From positions 1 to 10,510 of the forward strand of contig CANKWG010000066.1 in assembly GCA_947487325.1 (NCBI GenBank): DNA of 10,510 bases, read 5' to 3'. Positions 7,176-10,510 of the stretch are shown here, piece by piece. This DNA comes from Oxalobacteraceae bacterium. GTDB lineage: Bacteria; Pseudomonadota; Gammaproteobacteria; Burkholderiales; Burkholderiaceae_D. The notes below the pieces were generated by a model, which saw only the letters and a list, made by a program, of their open reading frames with translations, searched no databases and had not been told where the DNA came from. Within the stretch, counting starts at the first letter, position 1. Each line of letters opens with the position of its first letter. Position numbers and translations under genes: made by a program.

Positions 7176-8057
7176 CTAGACCGCTGCGATCGGGGTCCAT
7201 TCTTTACTTACTTCCGTCGTTGCGGTACGCGCTGCGGCTTCACGGGCACGCTTCCCGGCGGCTTTTGATCGTGAGCTGGAGGGTGGTAGACGGCGCAGCG
7301 TGCGCAGAGAGTCAACATCTTTGATCCCTATCGAGCGCTGATCCACGCTGATCAGACCAATTTCATTGAACGCAGACAGAGTGCGACTCACTGTCTCTAG
7401 CGTTAGTCCTAGATAGCTGCCGATTTCATGGCGCGTCATCCGCAAGTTGAACAGTTTGCTGGAATAACCCATTTCAGCAAAGCGCTCCGATAATGAAACT
7501 AGGAATCGCGCCACTCTTGCTTCGGCTGACAGTGCGCCGAGCATGCTGACCATTGACTGTTCACGTACCAACTCGCGACTCATGACCGTATACATCGCAT
7601 GCTCGAGCTCAATGTAAGACCGACCCAGCGCGGTGAATTTCTTGAATGGCAGGAGGATAAGGTCGCAATTTGACAGGGCGACTGCTTCAGAAGAGTAGCG
7701 TTTGGTATGTATGCCATCGACACCGAAAAGATCACCTTTCATGGGGAAGCTCAGCACTTGCTCATTACCATATTCATCAATCAGTACCGTTTTGAGAAAT
7801 CCTGAATGTACGATAAACAGGGTATCAAACGGTTGGCCGATCGTATGTATCCGTTGTCCGGTTTTGAATTGAACGTGCTGAAAAAGAAATTCTTCGTCTG
7901 TCACGGCGGGCGCTGCAGGTATACGAAGCAGATCGCATAGTTCTTTGAGATTCGACCATAACTTACCTTGTCGTTGCCAACCAGCTTCACTTGATGACGT
8001 ATGTTGAATAGCATTCGTACTGCCGGGACGAAGCTCAGAAATTTGTATTTGTGTCAT
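7176..8057 (-). CDS. Crp/Fnr-family transcriptional regulator lacking FNR iron-sulfur ligands
   Basis: A cyclic-nucleotide-binding-type sensor domain (about residues 60-140, with GQPFDTLFIVHSGFLKT and FPMKGDLFGVDGI) is followed by a long dimer helix (about 145-170). A C-terminal winged helix-turn-helix contains TRHEIGSYLGLTLETVSRTL. Glu221, Ser224 and Arg225 match the FNR residues that read TTGAT half-sites. Only Cys41 and Cys131 are present. Alignment by eye to FNR puts Lys and Ser where two N-terminal cluster cysteines would be, and Ile at the Cys122 position. A classical oxygen-sensing 4Fe-4S cluster is therefore unlikely. The protein is longer (293 residues) than the usual 230-250, because of a basic Ser/Ala/Arg-rich C-terminal tail. 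ATG 8057 has AGGAG (8064-8068) at 6-base spacing. An in-frame GTG at 8186 with AAGGA 9 bases upstream would add 43 residues and cannot be excluded. Confidence 0.88.
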   Translation of the reverse strand: MTQIQISELRPGSTNAIQHTSSSEAGWQRQGKLWSNLKELCDLLRIPAAPAVTDEEFLFQHVQFKTGQRIHTIGQPFDTLFIVHSGFLKTVLIDEYGNEQVLSFPMKGDLFGVDGIHTKRYSSEAVALSNCDLILLPFKKFTALGRSYIELEHAMYTVMSRELVREQSMVSMLGALSAEARVARFLVSLSERFAEMGYSSKLFNLRMTRHEIGSYLGLTLETVSRTLSAFNEIGLISVDQRSIGIKDVDSLRTLRRLPPSSSRSKAAGKRAREAAARTATTEVSKEWTPIAAV

Positions 8058-8402
8058 GGTCATCTCCTGATGTTGTGGGCTGAGTGAATTGGTAAGGTTT
8101 CCCTTCATCTCATGCATTGTCGATGCAAGCTTTTGAGCGTCGGTTTTTGGCATGGTTTGTTCGGGATGAAAATCTGATCGAGTCACGGTAAGAAATCCTT
8201 TTCATGTTCACTTTCGCTTGGCATTTGATTTCGATGTTTTTGATTTCTAAACATCACATGCTTTGCGAGTGGGTAGTATCGCTACAGTGTGTTTCAATGG
8301 CTATCGGGCTGCTCTGAATACCATTCAAGTCACTACTGAGCTTTGTTAGGGCTATTCCTATGTTCGTAACTTTGTTCGATTGATGTTTGATCCACATGAA
8401 AC
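8058..8402 (-). other. intergenic region upstream of the Fnr-like gene
   Basis: About 345 bases separate the response regulator stop from the Fnr-like ATG. The first 130 bases before that ATG are open in the same frame (possible GTG start at 8186). Above this is a dyad at 8233-8255. No convincing -10/-35 pair, and no terminator for the response regulator gene, was seen. A short TGAAT/ATTCA repeat near 8314-8326 is probably chance. Confidence 0.5.
8233..8255. promoter_or_regulatory. dyad GATGTTT-N9-AAACATC, possible operator
   Basis: Exact 7-base inverted repeats flank a 9-base spacer. The 9-mer TTTGATTTC also occurs twice in tandem here, at 8224-8232 and 8239-8247, with a 15-base period. The site lies 47-69 bases above the alternative GTG start and 176-198 above the ATG of the Fnr-like gene, a plausible position for a regulator of that gene. 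It is not an FNR box. Confidence 0.35.
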
Positions 8403-9047
8403 TCACGGCTTGAATTTTTCGAGCAATCCCTGCACGACAGCGTATTGAACCAACTCTGCTAGCGAATTAATTCCCATTTTTTGCAGGATGCGCGTCTTGT
8501 GTGTGCTGACTGTCTTCACGGACAAGTGAAGGAGTTCTGCAATCTCCGTTACGGACTTTCCCGAAACAAGAAAATTGAACACTTCAAACTCCCTGTCAGA
8601 CAATGATTTGTGAGGCATGTCGAGTCGTGTCGGCATAGCATCCATGGCGAGCTGTTCAGCAACATCCATGCTTATGTATGGACGACCATTGTGTACTTTG
8701 CGAATAGCTTTCACGAGCTCAGTGCCGGCGCTCTCTTTGGTCATGTAGCCCAATGCGCCCGCTCGAATCGCGCGGGCTGCGTACTGATTTTCGTCATGCA
8801 TGGTTAGCACCAAAATGGCGACTTCTGGGAACTCATCCTTGATCTGCCTAATTAGATCCATGCCGCTACGACCGGGCATCGACAAGTCCATCACGAGAAC
8901 ATCAAAATCACCTTTGCGAACCAGTGCGAGCACTTCAAATCCGTCACTCGCCTCAGCTTTCACTTCGATATCGTCGGCCGTTCTCAATATGAGTTTGAGA
9001 CCTTCACGCATGATTGCGTGATCATCTGCAATCACTGCGCGGATCAT
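8403..9047 (-). CDS. NarL/FixJ-family response regulator
   Basis: A two-component DNA-binding regulator of 214 residues, full length. The receiver domain (about 1-120) has the acidic pair Asp8-Asp9, the phospho-acceptor Asp54 in VMDLSMPGRSG, the switch Thr82 in VLTMHDE, and Lys104 in MTKES, all intact. The LuxR-type helix-turn-helix (about 145-205) runs LSDREFEVFNFLVSGKSVTEIAELLHLSVKTVSTHKTRILQKMG. No histidine kinase gene lies in the window, so its partner must be encoded elsewhere or beyond the window. The start at ATG 9047 gives the family-typical IRAVIADDHAIMREGL. Its own ribosome binding site is weak (AGGA at 9058-9061, 10 bases away). It overlaps the stop of a 19-codon small ORF as ATGA, suggesting translational coupling. 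Family assignment is firm; the target genes are unknown. Confidence 0.95.
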   Translation of the reverse strand: MIRAVIADDHAIMREGLKLILRTADDIEVKAEASDGFEVLALVRKGDFDVLVMDLSMPGRSGMDLIRQIKDEFPEVAILVLTMHDENQYAARAIRAGALGYMTKESAGTELVKAIRKVHNGRPYISMDVAEQLAMDAMPTRLDMPHKSLSDREFEVFNFLVSGKSVTEIAELLHLSVKTVSTHKTRILQKMGINSLAELVQYAVVQGLLEKFKP

Positions 9048-9103
9048 TTCCGGCTCATCCTGTCCACCCGGCTCGGTGCCACGCCATGAATTACGTTGTT
9101 CAT
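9044..9103 (-). CDS. possible 19-codon leader ORF overlapping the response regulator start
   Basis: From ATG 9103 the minus strand encodes MNNVIHGVAPSRVDRMSRK and stops with TGA at 9046-9044. The last four bases overlap the response regulator start as ATGA. A GGAG (9112-9115) lies 8 bases upstream, a better ribosome binding site than the regulator's own. It could be a translated leader that couples to the regulator. Short ORFs arise by chance, so the evidence is positional only. Confidence 0.35.
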   Translation of the reverse strand: MNNVIHGVAPSRVDRMSRK

Positions 9104-9193
9104 TTCAGATGCTCCAATGCAATTTGCGATGTGACTTGCGAATTATTTTCATCACGGTTTCCTTTTAGTAACAAAATGACAACACATGGGATA

Positions 9194-9199
9194 AATGTA
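9194..9199 (-). promoter_or_regulatory. possible -10 box for the response regulator gene
   Basis: The minus strand reads TACATT, four of six bases matching TATAAT. It would start transcription near 9187, about 43 bases from the centre of the FNR-like site. That is close to the -41.5 spacing typical of FNR-activated promoters. The sequence match alone is weak; the spacing is what makes it worth noting. Confidence 0.3.
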
Positions 9200-9223
9200 T
9201 CAGCTTTTGACTGAGGTACCTAT

Positions 9224-9237
9224 ATGATTTGGATCAA
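9224..9237. promoter_or_regulatory. FNR-box-like site
   Basis: ATGAT-TTGG-ATCAA differs from the consensus TTGAT-N4-ATCAA at one base. It lies between the divergent response regulator and DUF2721 genes, 177 bases above the former and 214 above the latter. The Fnr-like protein encoded about 1.2 kb away carries the matching recognition residues. The spacing suits the minus-strand -10 at 9194-9199 better than any plus-strand -10 I can see. Confidence 0.55.
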
Positions 9238-9450
9238 AAATCTATTCTTGGCGGGAATTTTGTGCTTGTTTTTTCTGGTTTGTTCCCGCTGAGAATTTAT
9301 TGTGTTGTTAGGAGGAAATATTTAGTTGCTATGGTCATTTGCGTGCAGGGGGTTCGAAACGAACGTGAAAGTGGTGCCGCTGATAAACTTACGCGGACAT
9401 TGATTTTCTTCCTTGAAGTTTGAGGCTATTGAGAGGACGGATGCGGACCC

Positions 9451-9918
9451 ATGAAAATCGGACCGGATGAAATCGGACACATTATTCAGCTGGCTATTGC
9501 CCCAGTTTTCCTGCTGACAGGTGTGGGTACCAATATGCTGGTACTGACTAATCGGCTAGCGCGGATCATCGATCGCTACCGCGCGCTGGAAGAGCGACTG
9601 AATGGATGGGATGGTCAGGCCAAGAAACAGGCCACAGTTGCGGAGCAGGCAGAAATCAATATGTTGTTCAGGCGAGCCCAAAAAATCAATCGTGCGATTT
9701 TCTTGTCGACAAGCTGCGCGCTTCTCATTTGCATGGTCGTTGCCACGCTGTTCATCGCGGATGCGTTGAATCTGAGGCTCAGTCTGGTAATTGCGAGCTT
9801 GTTCGTACTGGCAATGATGTCACTCACGGCAAGTTTTATTTATTTGTTGCGTGAGGTATTTCTGGCGACAGCTTTTCTGGACGAGCAGCACCGGCAGTCC
9901 GCCAGTCAGCCTCGGTAG
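9451..9918 (+). CDS. DUF2721 family membrane protein
   Basis: A 155-residue inner-membrane protein of unknown function. The N-terminal membrane segment (about residues 10-32) reads IIQLAIAPVFLLTGVGTNMLVL and is followed by the family signature NRLARIIDRYRALEERL. A charged cytoplasmic-looking stretch (about 40-80) comes next, then two further membrane segments (about 84-106, LSTSCALLICMVVATLFIADAL, and about 110-134). ATG 9451 is the only start that gives the family N-terminus. An in-frame stop lies at 9430-9432. The nearest ribosome-binding match, AGAGGA (9432-9437), is 13 bases away, which is long, so expression may be low or use another signal. It is a single gene, convergent with the hydrolase gene. 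Confidence 0.85.
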   Translation: MKIGPDEIGHIIQLAIAPVFLLTGVGTNMLVLTNRLARIIDRYRALEERLNGWDGQAKKQATVAEQAEINMLFRRAQKINRAIFLSTSCALLICMVVATLFIADALNLRLSLVIASLFVLAMMSLTASFIYLLREVFLATAFLDEQHRQSASQPR

Positions 9919-9925
9919 GGCTGAC

Positions 9926-9939
9926 CGGCGTCATCGCCG
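9926..9939. terminator. small hairpin between convergent genes, weak terminator candidate
   Basis: CGGCG (9926-9930) pairs with CGCCG (9935-9939) around TCAT. It lies between the DUF2721 stop and the hydrolase stop, which are only 22 bases apart. No U-tract is present on either side, so termination is uncertain. Confidence 0.3.
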
Positions 9940-9940
9940 C

Positions 9941-10510
9941 TTAACTATTTGCAATCAGCGTGCAAGTTTGCTCAAACAGCGGGTGTCCGCGAAGTGCAAA
10001 CATATCGCAAATCGTCAGATGATTGACCCCTTGCAGCGCGATATCGCCCTGATGAACCGACTGCCACTGACTGGCGATCAAAGCCGTCTGCCGCTTGAAC
10101 TCTGCTGATTCGAGATCACCCACTGAGGTGATGAATGGTATGGGATGTGGCTGCGGCATGTAGCCCGGCGAAAGTCGAAGCGCATTTTCTTCTGTAATTT
10201 TCAGATCGATATTGACAAACTCTGCGTAACGAACCGGGTCTAGATCATAGAGTCCCGACATCAGTATGCCGGCCTTGACGAGATTGGCCGGCAGCTCAGT
10301 GTCATATTCATTCCAGCGCGCTGCCATCATCATCGCCGCCAAATGCGCACCAGCAGAATGGCCAGCCACGACAATACGATCCCGGTCATACTCGTAACGC
10401 GCTGCATTTTGGTATAGCCAGGCTAAAGCGCGCAGCTGCTGACGCGTAATTTCTTCAATCGATGCTTTGGGTGCAAGTGTGTAATTCGTCAGCGCGACAT
10501 TGAACCCTGC
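9941..10510 (-). CDS. alpha/beta hydrolase, arylformamidase-like, 5' end outside window
   Basis: 190 codons are visible and the frame is open to the right edge, so the start lies beyond 10510. The visible part begins AGFNVALTNYTLAPKASIEEI, the strand typical of hormone-sensitive-lipase and kynurenine-formamidase-like hydrolases. The nucleophile elbow GHSAGAHLAA follows, with the catalytic serine at visible residue 52. Then come SGLYDLDPVRY and LSPGYMPQPHPIPF, the likely catalytic Asp in VGDLESAEFKRQ, and His in GVNHLTI. These features and the order of motifs fit the arylformamidase-like branch. The substrate cannot be read from sequence, and no tryptophan-catabolism gene lies beside it. It ends 22 bases from the convergent DUF2721 gene. 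Confidence 0.85.
   Translation of the reverse strand, partial: AGFNVALTNYTLAPKASIEEITRQQLRALAWLYQNAARYEYDRDRIVVAGHSAGAHLAAMMMAARWNEYDTELPANLVKAGILMSGLYDLDPVRYAEFVNIDLKITEENALRLSPGYMPQPHPIPFITSVGDLESAEFKRQTALIASQWQSVHQGDIALQGVNHLTICDMFALRGHPLFEQTCTLIANS

Larger units (their letters stand above)
9048..9450. other. intergenic region between the response regulator and the DUF2721 gene
   Basis: About 400 bases. Its contents are the small leader ORF at its low-coordinate end, an AT-rich stretch, the FNR-box-like site at 9224-9237, and a ribosome-binding-like AGGAGG at 9310-9315 with no convincing gene behind it. The open frame at 9229-9423 has no suitably spaced start and resembles no family I know. 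No tRNA or repeat was found. Confidence 0.55.

Noticed and set aside
8225..8238. FNR box TTGAT-TTCG-ATGTT
   Set aside because: The second half-site matches ATCAA at only two of five positions.
9350..9365. tRNA T-arm-like GGTTCGAAAC
   Set aside because: It is only a 5-base inverted repeat (GTTCG/CGAAC). No acceptor stem, D-arm or anticodon arm surrounds it.
9310..9423. Strong AGGAGG followed by a possible small gene
   Set aside because: No start codon at 5-10 bases gives a convincing product. The ATG at 9331 is 15 bases away, and its 30-codon ORF has no recognisable feature.
9441..9470. Nine-codon ORF (MRTHENRTG) overlapping the DUF2721 start
   Set aside because: Too short to distinguish from chance, although it has a closer AGAGGA than the DUF2721 start does.

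Overview
The window looks like chromosomal DNA from a betaproteobacterium, probably of the order Burkholderiales. The basis is a minC-minD-minE operon with typical betaproteobacterial protein sequences, plus two genes of polyhydroxyalkanoate/ketone-body metabolism (a phasin and an acetoacetyl-CoA synthetase). Base composition looks moderate and even throughout. I see no insertion sequence, phage gene, CRISPR array, tRNA or rRNA.

Layout. (1) At 2-1177 (+) lie the 3' part of a membrane-anchored SRPBCC-domain gene and a small all-helical protein with an internal duplication. (2) At 1284-3266 (+) is acetoacetyl-CoA synthetase, which activates acetoacetate, a product of PHB breakdown. (3) At 6019-3289 (-) is the division-site operon minC, minD, minE. 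It is followed, with a 20-base overlap, by a DUF429 (predicted RNase H-like) gene. The operon has a clear -10 box and a short leader rich in inverted repeats. (4) At 6414-7031 (+) is a phasin-family gene with a strong ribosome binding site. Its upstream region holds a perfect 16-base palindrome. (5) At 7049-7151 two stem-loops, one of them very strong, sit between the convergent phasin and regulator genes. (6) At 8057-7176 (-) is a Crp/Fnr-family regulator. It keeps the FNR DNA-reading residues but lacks the FNR iron-sulfur cysteines. (7) At 9047-8403 (-) is a NarL/FixJ response regulator with no kinase gene beside it. It is preceded by an overlapping 19-codon small ORF and, further upstream, by an FNR-box-like site. 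(8) At 9451-9918 (+) is a DUF2721 membrane protein. (9) From 10510 down to 9941 (-) is the C-terminal part of an alpha/beta hydrolase resembling arylformamidases; its start lies outside the window.

How the genes may work together. The synthetase and phasin suggest a cell that stores PHB. The Fnr-like protein and the response regulator suggest redox or oxygen control, and the FNR-box-like site upstream of the response regulator could link the two. The min operon is housekeeping; the DUF429 gene attached to it is the unusual part. Most of the window is ordinary chromosome. The points most worth checking are the cysteine-poor Fnr, the FNR site and small ORF before the response regulator, the structured minC leader, and the minE/DUF429 overlap.
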